Positions 26,512 to 33,150 of a stretch of DNA of 33,182 bases are shown here, piece by piece (position 1 is the first letter of the stretch; each line of letters starts with the position of its first letter). The notes beneath the pieces are model-generated. The model was not told the origin of the DNA, did no database searches, and saw only the letters and a program-made list of their open reading frames with translations. The position numbers and the translations under genes were made by a program. This stretch comes from an uncultured Ellagibacter sp. Its GTDB lineage: Bacteria > Actinomycetota > Coriobacteriia > Coriobacteriales > Eggerthellaceae. The stretch lies in contig CAKUGU010000025.1 in NCBI GenBank assembly GCA_934654815.1, positions 1-33,182 of the forward strand, given 5' to 3'.

Positions 26512-26534
26512 GAACCTTATTAAAGGAGGGACTA

Positions 26535-28214
26535 ATGAACGGTAAAGAATTCACCGTTTCAGAGGTTGTAGACCATCTGGGAGTCAACGGCCACACGTGG
26601 CTGATGTTCTTCCTTATGATCTTCGCTATGATTTTCGACGGCTATGACTTCATGGTCGTTAACACCACCAACCTGTTCGTGGCTCATACTTTCTGGCCCG
26701 ACAATCCGAACCCGGGTGCTCTCATGGGCTCCCTCACCACGTGGGGCCTGCTCGGCATGGTTCTCGGCGGTGCTGTCGGCGGCATCATGTCCGACCGCAT
26801 CGGCCGTAAGAAGATGCTGACCATCGCGGTTATCTTCTATGGTCTGTTCACCCTGCCCCAGGCGTTCGCGAATGACCTCGTGTTCTTCGCTGCGTTCCGC
26901 CTGATCGCCGGCTTCGGCGTTGGCTCCTGCATTCCCATCGTCACCACCGTGTTCTCCGAGACCATCCCGTCCAAGCAGCGCGGCGTCTTCGTGACGATCG
27001 GCATGGCCGGCATGGTCGCTGGCTGGGTTCTCGCCGGCCTCATCGGCAACCCGATCTGCAACACCGATCATGCTATCCTCGGCGGCTTCACCAACGAGGT
27101 TGTCTACACCAACGCTGATGGCTCCACGGCCACCATGTACGCCAACTGGCGCCTCTGCTACCTGATCGGCGCTCTGCCCATCATCTACGGAATCGTGCTC
27201 CACTTCTGCATGCACGAGACCCCGCACTGGTACGCCAACGCGGGCCGCATGGAAGAAGCCTGCAAGGCTCTGAACATCCTCCAGAAGGCCGCCGGCCAGG
27301 AGCAGACCCACTTCGACCCGAAGCTGCTCGTCGTCCCGCCGAAACCGGCCAAGACCACGCCGAACGTGCTCTTCTCCAAGAAGTTCATCGTCCCGACGGC
27401 CGCCATCTGGACTGCCTACTTCGTCGGCCAGTTCTGCGTCTACGGCATGAATGCTTGGCTGCCGACCTGGTTCAAGGGCATCGGCTACAGCGCTCAGGAA
27501 GCTGTTTCGCTCCAGACCTGGAACAACGTTGCTGCTATCGCTTCTAACTGCTGCGTCGGCTTCGTTGCTGACCGCATCGGCCGCAAGAAGAACCTGGCCT
27601 TCTCCTGGATCTTCTGCATCGTCGCGATCATCATCTGCTCGGTGTTCGTTGTGCCGAACAACTTCGGCCTGTCCATCGCGCTCATGCTGCTCTTCGGCTT
27701 CGCTCTGAACTACGCCATCACCGCTGTCCAGCCGCTGATGCCGGAATCCTATCCGACGGCCATCCGCAACACCGGCGTGTCGTGGTGCCAGGCGTTCGCC
27801 CGCTTCGGCGGCTCCGCCTCCTCCATCGTCCTCGGCGGCATCGCTGGTATGGCTATGTTCCAGACCGCAGAAGGCGCGACCAACTGGTCCATGGTTGTTC
27901 TTACCCTCATCATCCCGTTCGTTCTCGGCTTCATCTGCTGCGTCCTGTTCGTTAAGGAAACCGGTAGCAAGTCCATGGACGAGCTGTCTGCTGAGTCCGC
28001 GAGCGACCCGAACGACACCGGCATGACGAACTTCATCATCATGCTCATCGTGATCGCCTTCCTGTTCGTCACCTGCATCGTGTGCCCGCTGGCCGTCACC
28101 GGTTGGTCGAAGCTCCCGATCTCCTTGCCGCTCATGGCGATCGGCGTTCTGCTCCCGTTCATCTACTTCTTCATCTTCGCTACCCCGCAGCGCAAGGCTT
28201 ACTTCGCCGAGTAA
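26535..28214 (+). CDS. MFS transporter, organic/aromatic acid (AAHS-like) type with extended C-terminus
   Basis: The product is 559 residues. It has the MFS signature twice, at matching places in the two halves (SDRIGRKKM and ADRIGRKKN). The first helix carries FDGYDFMVV, like the DGYD/DGFD motif of aromatic-acid:proton symporters, and PESYPTAIRNTGVSW resembles the sugar/organic-acid branch. Besides about twelve helices there are two more hydrophobic segments near the end (about 495-550), giving roughly fourteen, and a hydrophilic loop of about 25 residues between the third-last and these. It would sit in the cytoplasmic membrane and move an organic acid, perhaps the LuxR-2 ligand or a respiratory substrate. 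ATG has a strong AAAGGAGGG. Codons look biased to frequent C-ending and GCT/GTT forms, suggesting high expression. The substrate is unknown. Confidence 0.8.
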   Translation: MNGKEFTVSEVVDHLGVNGHTWLMFFLMIFAMIFDGYDFMVVNTTNLFVAHTFWPDNPNPGALMGSLTTWGLLGMVLGGAVGGIMSDRIGRKKMLTIAVIFYGLFTLPQAFANDLVFFAAFRLIAGFGVGSCIPIVTTVFSETIPSKQRGVFVTIGMAGMVAGWVLAGLIGNPICNTDHAILGGFTNEVVYTNADGSTATMYANWRLCYLIGALPIIYGIVLHFCMHETPHWYANAGRMEEACKALNILQKAAGQEQTHFDPKLLVVPPKPAKTTPNVLFSKKFIVPTAAIWTAYFVGQFCVYGMNAWLPTWFKGIGYSAQEAVSLQTWNNVAAIASNCCVGFVADRIGRKKNLAFSWIFCIVAIIICSVFVVPNNFGLSIALMLLFGFALNYAITAVQPLMPESYPTAIRNTGVSWCQAFARFGGSASSIVLGGIAGMAMFQTAEGATNWSMVVLTLIIPFVLGFICCVLFVKETGSKSMDELSAESASDPNDTGMTNFIIMLIVIAFLFVTCIVCPLAVTGWSKLPISLPLMAIGVLLPFIYFFIFATPQRKAYFAE

Positions 28215-28258
28215 CGCGTAATGCGAACACGAAGAGGTCTGCATCGGCAGAACTCGAA

Positions 28259-28286
28259 GGACCCCGCTTTTGCGGGGTCCTTTTTT
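28259..28286 (+). terminator. Rho-independent terminator of the MFS gene
   Basis: Stem GGACCCCGC (28259-28267) with GCGGGGTCC (28272-28280), loop of four T, then six T at 28281-28286. Confidence 0.93.
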
Positions 28287-28310
28287 GTGTCGATATGGAG
28301 GGGGGATGCC

Positions 28311-28354
28311 TTAAAACCAAAACAGGCCCTCCAGAGCGTCTCTGGAGGGCCTGT
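28311..28354 (-). terminator. Rho-independent terminator of the minus-strand gene at 28380-28985
   Basis: A perfect 14-bp stem (28322-28335 with 28341-28354, loop GCGTC). On the minus strand it is followed by TTTTGGTTTTAA. It lies 25 bases beyond the stop of the minus-strand gene and converges with the MFS terminator. Confidence 0.88.
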
Positions 28355-28379
28355 GCACGCGTTCGTGCTTCTTGAGCGA

Positions 28380-28985
28380 TTACTGGCGAGGCTTGCCTTC
28401 CTCGTCGTACAGAGCGTCGTAGGGGACGCCCTTCGGCTGGATGAACTCGAAGAACTTCCCGAACGTGCCGCGCTTCTTGCCGCCGCGCTCGTCTTCGTCG
28501 GGGTCGCTCAAGCCCTTGTACTCTTCCTTGATGCACATAGCGACGACCGTCTCCACGGCGATCCTCAGCGTCGAGATGTCTCGTGCGGTAACCTCGAAGC
28601 ATGATCCATGGTTCTTGAAGTCGGTAACGCGAACGTGGACCTCGTTCTTTTCCTTCTTCACGTTGTAGAAATCGAGGGGCGGTTTGCTTACCGTGCCCGC
28701 AATGTTCCACAGCATGCCTTCGACGTAGTAGTGTTCCTTGATGACGCGCGTCTGGAACTCGTATTCGAACCGGTCATGGCGCAGGTAGTAGTGAAGCGCC
28801 TTGTTGTCGGGGCGAATCTGGCCGATTTGCCCGCCCATGCGGCCGATGAGCGCGATGCGGTCGGACTCCTTCTCCCAGGGGCCCTCGAAGCGCAGGGCGA
28901 GCTCTCCGTCGCTGTACCACACGTCGAAGTCCTCGTGTTTCTGAATCGCGTCGACGGGGAAATACATCTTGTTGAATTTTGGCAT
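28380..28985 (-). CDS. Unrecognised 201-residue protein, possibly LURP-one/YxjI-like
   Basis: There is no signal peptide or membrane segment. The chain looks like successive beta strands (YSDGELALRFEG, IALIGRMGGQIGQIRP, YVEGMLWNIAGTV, VHVRVTDFKNHGSCFEVTA) followed by one hydrophobic helix (LRIAVETVVAMCI) and a basic/acidic tail. That order, with a WNIAG turn and a final central helix, recalls the tubby-like barrel of LURP-one/YxjI proteins, whose function in bacteria is mostly unknown. The resemblance is by eye only. AAGGGA precedes the ATG, and a TATAAT lies on the minus strand at 29023-29028. It is a single-gene unit with its own terminator. Confidence 0.7.
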   Translation of the reverse strand: MPKFNKMYFPVDAIQKHEDFDVWYSDGELALRFEGPWEKESDRIALIGRMGGQIGQIRPDNKALHYYLRHDRFEYEFQTRVIKEHYYVEGMLWNIAGTVSKPPLDFYNVKKEKNEVHVRVTDFKNHGSCFEVTARDISTLRIAVETVVAMCIKEEYKGLSDPDEDERGGKKRGTFGKFFEFIQPKGVPYDALYDEEGKPRQ

Positions 28986-29022
28986 ATCGATCCCTTGAAT
29001 GATGTCGTTTCTCTACCATGGA

Positions 29023-29028
29023 ATTATA
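29023..29028 (-). promoter_or_regulatory. -10 element of the minus-strand gene at 28380-28985
   Basis: A perfect TATAAT on the minus strand, 38 bases before the ATG at 28985. No clear -35 is seen. Confidence 0.5.
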
Positions 29029-29191
29029 GTCTATTGCGCTCCTTGAACGGGGCGCATGACGGTTTTGACCGAGCCCTATGCACGGGGAGGTTTCGGCTCG
29101 CCTGTTAGTCGAGCCTGGAGCGCTGAAGCGTCGTAGGGTCCTTCAAGTAGTGGACTATGTCATATATAAAATCCCAGGTAAACCCCTATAA

Positions 29192-29210
29192 ATCAACCTG
29201 TTGGGTTGAT
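29192..29210. promoter_or_regulatory. ATCAACC operator, site 2 (zinc-ribbon gene)
   Basis: ATCAACC-TGTTG-GGTTGAT, a perfect 7-5-7 dyad with arms identical to site 1 at 26129 and a different spacer. It is preceded by ACCCCTATAA, similar to ACCCCTAAAA before the degenerate site at 32992. Confidence 0.65.
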
Positions 29211-29420
29211 GGTGAAATTGCGAAAACGACCTTTTGAAGCGTTGCATGACGGCACGATATCGATAAACTACATCATGCAACTTGAAACAAGGGCGTACGT
29301 ACCCATGCGCTTTTGTGATTGATTGCCATCGAAACGTTATCCGGCGGGGAAGCGTTTTGGAAGGAAGGTCTCGGCTGCATCAAGGAAGTGCAGTCGGGAA
29401 ATACAAAAGGAGGATTCAAT

Positions 29421-29654
29421 ATGTGCTTTAGACCGGCAGATGCTTCTAGCGGCCCGAACAAGTGCCCGCATTGCGGCAAGGCTATCCAGGCAATGGGCGG
29501 CATGGTTCTTAAGAACTGCCCGTTCTGCAAGGGCGATCTGACCGCTCCGGCTCCGGGTGCTCCCGGCGCTCCTGCGGCTCCGGGTGCTCCCGGCGCTCCT
29601 GCGGCTCCTGGCGCTCCGAAGGCTCCGGGTGCTCCCGGCGCTCCGAAGGCGTAA
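29421..29654 (+). CDS. Small zinc-ribbon protein with Gly-Ala-Pro repeat tail
   Basis: The product is 77 residues. The first half carries two CxxC knuckles, CPHCGK (C15, C18) and CPFCKG (C33, C36), a zinc-ribbon or rubredoxin-like metal site. The second half (about 43-77) is a disordered tail of PGAPGAP/AAP repeats ending in lysines, encoded by near-perfect 27-bp DNA repeats. There is no signal peptide or membrane segment. Start ATG 29421 is chosen because AAAGGAGGA lies 6-7 bases upstream; the longer frame from 29319 has no such site. A strong terminator follows. The operator at 29192 matches that of the MFS gene, so it probably belongs to the same regulon. I recognise no family; a role in metal binding or as a protein-binding adaptor is a guess. 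Confidence 0.8.
   Translation: MCFRPADASSGPNKCPHCGKAIQAMGGMVLKNCPFCKGDLTAPAPGAPGAPAAPGAPGAPAAPGAPKAPGAPGAPKA
29550..29648 (+). repeat. 27-bp tandem repeats encoding the GAP tail
   Basis: Two perfect adjacent copies of a 27-bp unit (29550-29576 and 29577-29603), an 18-bp shortened variant (29604-29621), and a third copy differing at the 3' end (29622-29648). All units are multiples of three, so copy number could vary without shifting the frame. Confidence 0.9.
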
Positions 29655-29691
29655 GCCAAGCGATATTGAAAGAGGCGCGATCCTCTTTGAA

Positions 29692-29727
29692 ACTCCCCGA
29701 GAACATCCCTCTCGGGGAGTTTTCTTT
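29692..29727 (+). terminator. Rho-independent terminator of the zinc-ribbon gene
   Basis: ACTCCCCGAGA (29692-29702) pairs perfectly with 29710-29720 (loop ACATCCC), then TTTCTTTT. A smaller stem just before it (AAAGAGG at 29669-29675 with CCTCTTT at 29682-29688) forms a tandem hairpin. Confidence 0.92.
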
Positions 29728-29830
29728 TATCTGGGACAATAGTGCGATTTGGGCATTTGAACAGCCATTTTGCATCAGGAACAAATCAGAAACAATCACC
29801 TGCGCGGTGTCGTAAACAGGGTGTGTGCGG

Positions 29831-29836
29831 TACAAT
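29831..29836 (+). promoter_or_regulatory. -10 element of tig
   Basis: TACAAT lies 39 bases before the GTG start. A TG stands 3 bases further upstream instead of 1, so it is not a strict extended -10. Confidence 0.5.
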
Positions 29837-29874
29837 AGGAGTATTGAACACATATGCTTTTGCAAGGAGGAACC

Positions 29875-31191
29875 GTGCAAGTAAAGGACATGGTCCGCGA
29901 GAACGACGGGGAAAAGGAAGAGCTCGTTCTCACGATTACTGCAAGTGCTGAGGAAGTTGACGAAAAGGCAAAGAAGTTCTTCGACGAAATCGCTCAGCGT
30001 GATATTCCCGGGTTCCGCAAGGGGAAGGCTCCGCGCGAAGTGCTCGAGCAGAACGTCGGCGGCCACAAGAACGCCATGGGCGGCGTTGCTGAGATGCTCA
30101 TCAACGAGCTCGGTTTCAAGGCGATCGACGATGCAGACGTCATCTTCCTTTCGAACCCCGATTTCAACGTCGAGAACGACGTCGTTGAAGGCAAGCCGTT
30201 CACGTTCACCGTTTCCGGTCCGGTCATTCCCAAGATGAAGCTTTCGAGCTGCGAGCCCGTCTCCATCGAGATGCCGCCCGACGAGGCGACCGACGAAGAA
30301 GTCGAGGCCGAGCTCGCGTCGCTTCAGGATTACTACCATTCGTTCGAACCGATTGAAGAGGCCGACCATACGGCCGGAATGGGCGACACCATCTGCGCCA
30401 CCGTCACCGTTCTCGACGACGGCCAGCCGGTCAACGGGCTCCGCGGCGCAAGCCGTATGTACGAACTCGGCGACGGCACCATGCCGGAAAGCTTCGACGA
30501 GCAGGTCGTCGGCGCGAAGGCGAACGAGGAAATCGAGTTCGACTTCTCCGCCAAGAAAGACGACGGCACGCCCGAAATCGGCAGCGGCAACCTTCATGCC
30601 ATCGTCACCATCACCGAATTCCGCCGCAAAGTCGTTCCCGCCCTCGACGACGAGCTCGCGCTCAAGGTCGGCTGCGCGGACGTGAACGACATGCGGGCCC
30701 AGATGCGCCGCAACATCAACGAGCACAAGAACAATACGCTTCCGAACCTCATGGTCGAGCGCGCGGTGGACGTGCTCGTTGATCGTCTGGTCGGCGAAGT
30801 CCCGCAGTATTACGTCGACTTCATTCGCCAGGACGTTGGGCGCGAGGTCATGCAGAGCTTCGAGAAGCAGGGAACGAGCCTTCAACAGTGGCTCCTTCAG
30901 AACGGCACCAACGGCGACGATCTGAAGGAAGAGGTCTCCAAGGAGGCTATCCGCCGCGCGAAGATCGATTGCGCGCTCGAGGCGTTCATCGCCGAGAAGG
31001 GCATCGACTGCACCGAGGAAGACGTTCAAAAGGAACTCGCCAACGAAGACGATCCTGCGGCAATCCGCGAGAAATGGGAATCCTCCAACCGCATGGCCGA
31101 ACTTCGCAAGATCTGCCGTCATTCCAAGGCGACGCGTTGGCTCGTACAGACGGCGGAAGTCACCGTTGTCGACGACTCGGCCGAGAACTAA
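29875..31191 (+). CDS. tig: Trigger factor, ribosome-associated chaperone
   Basis: A 438-residue trigger factor with its usual three domains. The N-terminal ribosome-binding domain holds the signature IPGFRKGKAPREVL (about residues 45-58). The FKBP-like middle domain runs from about 165 to 245 (GDTICATVTVLDDG, ESFDEQVVGAKANEE). The C-terminal helical chaperone domain follows from about 250. It binds near the ribosome exit tunnel and protects nascent chains. I start at GTG 29875, which has AAGGAGG six bases upstream; an in-frame ATG at 29854 precedes that site and is unlikely. The FKBP gene follows 63 bases downstream. Confidence 0.95.
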   Translation: MQVKDMVRENDGEKEELVLTITASAEEVDEKAKKFFDEIAQRDIPGFRKGKAPREVLEQNVGGHKNAMGGVAEMLINELGFKAIDDADVIFLSNPDFNVENDVVEGKPFTFTVSGPVIPKMKLSSCEPVSIEMPPDEATDEEVEAELASLQDYYHSFEPIEEADHTAGMGDTICATVTVLDDGQPVNGLRGASRMYELGDGTMPESFDEQVVGAKANEEIEFDFSAKKDDGTPEIGSGNLHAIVTITEFRRKVVPALDDELALKVGCADVNDMRAQMRRNINEHKNNTLPNLMVERAVDVLVDRLVGEVPQYYVDFIRQDVGREVMQSFEKQGTSLQQWLLQNGTNGDDLKEEVSKEAIRRAKIDCALEAFIAEKGIDCTEEDVQKELANEDDPAAIREKWESSNRMAELRKICRHSKATRWLVQTAEVTVVDDSAEN

Positions 31192-31254
31192 TTCGGTATC
31201 ACGATAGCCCGCGCTCGTCGCGAGGCTATATTTAGGAAGAAAGGACGATAGACG

Positions 31255-31770
31255 ATGGATCTTGGCTCTACGGTAACGCTCACATACAGGGGCACGCTTG
31301 AAGACGGCACTGTCTTCGGCTTTGCCGACGAAGAGAACCCGATGGTCTTTCAGACCGGCATGGAAATGGCCATCGACGGCTTCGAGAAGGCTATCCTCGA
31401 GATGAACGAGGTCGGCGAGAAGAAGACGTTCACGGTCGACCAGTACGAAGCCTACGGCGAATATCTCGACGATCACACGGCGGTCATCCCTACCTACCAG
31501 ATCCCCAAGCGCAACGTCAAAGTCGGCACCCGCCTGTGGATGGCGAACGACGAAGGCGAACCGACCCTCGGCACGGTTATCAAGGTCGAGAACGGCGAAG
31601 CCACGTTCGACCTCAACCATCCGCTCGCCGGCAAGGACCTCACTTTCGAAGTCGAGATCCTGAAGATCGAAGACGCACCCGAGAACTTCGTTGCCATGGC
31701 CGAAAAGCGCAAGCACATGCAGGAGCAGTCGAAGCTCCTCGGCGGCGACCAGGGAGAATCCTACCGCTAA
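31255..31770 (+). CDS. SlyD-like FKBP-type peptidyl-prolyl isomerase
   Basis: A 171-residue protein with the SlyD layout: FKBP strands at the start (VTLTYRGTLEDGTVFGF), an inserted-in-flap segment (about 70-125, with YGEYLDDHTAVIPTYQIPK) and the closing LAGKDLTFEVEILKIED. Such proteins isomerise prolyl bonds and chaperone unfolded chains in the cytosol. It lacks the His-rich metal-binding tail of E. coli SlyD; the C-terminus is a short charged helix. AGAAAGGACGAT precedes the ATG. It follows tig in the same direction with no terminator between, so the two folding factors are probably co-expressed. Confidence 0.9.
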   Translation: MDLGSTVTLTYRGTLEDGTVFGFADEENPMVFQTGMEMAIDGFEKAILEMNEVGEKKTFTVDQYEAYGEYLDDHTAVIPTYQIPKRNVKVGTRLWMANDEGEPTLGTVIKVENGEATFDLNHPLAGKDLTFEVEILKIEDAPENFVAMAEKRKHMQEQSKLLGGDQGESYR

Positions 31771-31797
31771 AGCAAAAGCAAGCCGCACTCACGTCGC

Positions 31798-31834
31798 GAA
31801 AAGCGCCCAGACGATCGTCTGGGCGCTTTTCTTA
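31798..31834 (+). terminator. Rho-independent terminator of tig-FKBP
   Basis: A perfect 34-bp palindrome (31798-31831) centred on the GATC at 31813-31816, with AAAAGCGCCC on one arm and GGGCGCTTTT on the other, followed by TT. The terminal Us are part of the stem, as in many bidirectional A/T-flanked terminators. Confidence 0.88.
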
Positions 31835-31877
31835 TGTGCGCGATCGGAGCCTTCTCGGTCGTGAGATCTCGTGGATA

Positions 31878-31908
31878 AAGACCCCGCAGGCATGCCTTGC
31901 GGGGTCTT
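31878..31908 (-). terminator. Terminator of the minus-strand trigger-factor-C-like gene
   Basis: AAGACCCCGCA (31878-31888) pairs with TGCGGGGTCTT (31898-31908). The loop GGCATGCCT can itself pair. On the minus strand it ends in TCTTTATCC, a short U-tract. It lies 22 bases after the stop of the minus-strand gene. Confidence 0.75.
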
Positions 31909-31930
31909 AGAACGGCTTATATAAGCGCGT

Positions 31931-32707
31931 CTAAAGGGTGACGAAGCTGTCGGGGAACTGCTTGTTCGCCTCGAGAACGTCGGCGCTTGCGTCGCCGTAG
32001 CGGAGCCATTCGGTGTCGGTCTCCTTGCGCTTGATCATCGCGTTCTCCATGACTTCCTTCAAAGCCTTGGTCTTGCGAGCGTATTCCTCCATCTGGGGCA
32101 GGCGGCCCTCAAGCTCGATCTGGCGACGCTTGTACGCCTTGTCCTGAATGGAGTCGCCGGGGATGATGGCGTAGAAGTCTTCGGCCTCGAGCGTGTAACC
32201 GGCATGATCGGCGTAAGCCTGAAGCGCGGAGTCTTCCTTGAGGCTCTGGATCGTGCGCTCCTTCACGTCGGTGTACATCTCATCCGTCGTCATGTTGCGC
32301 TGCTTAGCGAACTCCTCGACGGTCATGCCCTGGCGGCTTACCATTTCCTCGAGACGCATGTTCGCAGCGTAAACGCATTCTTCGACGAGCTCCGTCGGAA
32401 GATCCTCGACAAGGCGCGTCGAAAGCTCCTTGCAGATGACGTCCTGGTCGGCGAGCTGCTGGACTTCGCGATTGTCGCGGTACATGTTGTAACGGATGAA
32501 GATGAGAAGATCGTCGACCGTCTTGAGCTCTTCAACATGGGAGTTGACGAACTGATCGGTCAGCTTGGGCTTTTCGCCCTCCTTGCAAGCGTTGAGCTCA
32601 AGCCAGCGAAGAGCCTGTTCCTTGACCGCGCTTTCGGGGATGCGAACTTCTTTCGCGATCGCGTAAACCGGATCGTAGGACGAAAGCGTGAACTTGTAAT
32701 TCGCCAT
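31931..32707 (-). CDS. Orphan trigger-factor C-domain-like protein
   Basis: A 258-residue, largely helical, charged cytosolic protein without signal peptide. Residues about 90-180 match the trigger-factor chaperone domain in order: LVEDLPTELVEECV, MRLEEMVSRQGMTVEEF, NMTTDEMYTDVKE and a closing GYTLEAEDFYAI. The tig gene 0.7 kb away has the equivalent VGEVPQYYVDFI and FEKQGTSLQQWL. The ribosome-binding GFRxGK signature and the FKBP-like domain are absent. It may be a free chaperone or a specialised holdase. The first 85 residues are not recognised. GGAGGGAA lies 7 bases before the ATG, and TATATT on the minus strand at 32766-32771 is a possible -10. The match is by eye, and SurA-type helical chaperones look similar. 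Confidence 0.75.
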   Translation of the reverse strand: MANYKFTLSSYDPVYAIAKEVRIPESAVKEQALRWLELNACKEGEKPKLTDQFVNSHVEELKTVDDLLIFIRYNMYRDNREVQQLADQDVICKELSTRLVEDLPTELVEECVYAANMRLEEMVSRQGMTVEEFAKQRNMTTDEMYTDVKERTIQSLKEDSALQAYADHAGYTLEAEDFYAIIPGDSIQDKAYKRRQIELEGRLPQMEEYARKTKALKEVMENAMIKRKETDTEWLRYGDASADVLEANKQFPDSFVTL

Positions 32708-33150
32708 GTGATTCCCTCCAATTAATCTGACGAAAGTGAAAATGCCTTAGTGCGGGAAGATGAGAAATATAAAGCGAGAATGCCTTCCCTCATTGTACCA
32801 ATGCTTATGCGATAACGAGCCTTAAGTTGACGATGTTTTCCAACAAAACGTATCACCTCTTTGAGGGCATCGAAGCAAGTAAGCAATATCTAACAAATTT
32901 CTTTGCCGTTCGCGGAATTTTTTGTGACCTGGGGAAATAGAAGGTCGACCTACGAAAATCAACCCATCGGGATGATGTTGATACCCCTAAAAACAACCCG
33001 ATGATTCGATACCCTCCCCCGTAATTTATCTAGTATTAACCGTGCCTTAAGACGAAGGCCGCCAAGGCGCAATGGACAGCGCGCCAAGGCAGTCTGAATC
33101 AGGTCAATGTGGAGAAAGAAATTGGCGAGGGAAAAGGAAGGAAGAAGACT
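32708..33150. other. 443-bp non-coding region at the right edge
   Basis: AT-richer than its surroundings. It holds the minus-strand promoter of the trigger-factor-C-like gene near 32770, the 14-mer CTGGGGAAATAGAA at 32929-32942, one good ATCAACC operator (32958-32976), one degenerate copy (32992-33010), possible -10 sequences around 33026-33036 and the ribosome-binding site AAGGAAGGAAG before 33151. No ORF is convincing within it. Confidence 0.6.
32958..33010. promoter_or_regulatory. ATCAACC operators, sites 3 and 4 (right-edge gene)
   Basis: Site 3, ATCAACC-CATCG-GGATGAT (32958-32976), differs from the perfect dyad by one base. Site 4, AACAACC-CGATG-ATTCGAT (32992-33010), is weaker and preceded by ACCCCTAAAA, like site 2. 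Centre-to-centre spacing is 34 bp. ATGATTCGAT in site 4 resembles ATGGTTCGAC at the possible -35 of the MFS gene. Confidence 0.55.

Larger units (their letters stand above)
25848..26534. other. 687-bp non-coding region between LuxR-2 and the MFS gene
   Basis: No convincing ORF. Elements seen: a CCCTT-AA-AAGGG dyad at 26049-26060; the ATCAACC operator at 26129-26147; a shared 14-mer CTGGGCAAATAGAA at 26152-26165; possible promoter TTCGAC (26174-26179) with TACGTA 17 bases on (26197-26202); a dyad CAATACC-C-GGTATTG at 26342-26356; stem GTGCAA (26428-26433) with TTGCAC (26445-26450); a hairpin at 26457-26481; and a stem of 8 bp at 26490-26511. AAAGGAGGG lies just before the MFS ATG. If transcription starts near 26209, the 5' leader is about 325 nt and strongly structured. 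I recognise no known riboswitch. Confidence 0.6.
28986..29420. other. 435-bp non-coding region upstream of the zinc-ribbon gene
   Basis: Besides the minus-strand promoter it holds AT-rich TATATAAAAT at 29163-29172, the ATCAACC operator at 29192-29210, and a 9-bp perfect inverted repeat GTTGCATGA (29241-29249) with TCATGCAAC (29273-29281). The ribosome-binding site AAAGGAGGA lies just before ATG 29421. The frame is open from an ATG at 29319, but that start has no ribosome-binding site. No other ORF is convincing. Confidence 0.6.

Noticed and set aside
26209..26534. A named riboswitch in the MFS leader
   Set aside because: The stems are clear, but I could not match conserved loops of the cobalamin, TPP, SAM, FMN, glycine or Moco classes. 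The gene product also gives no metabolite hint.
26559..28244. Open frame of 561 codons antisense to the MFS gene
   Set aside because: It is a highly charged, Asp/Glu/His-rich product with no domain. The plus-strand frame gives a coherent transporter with duplicated MFS motifs.
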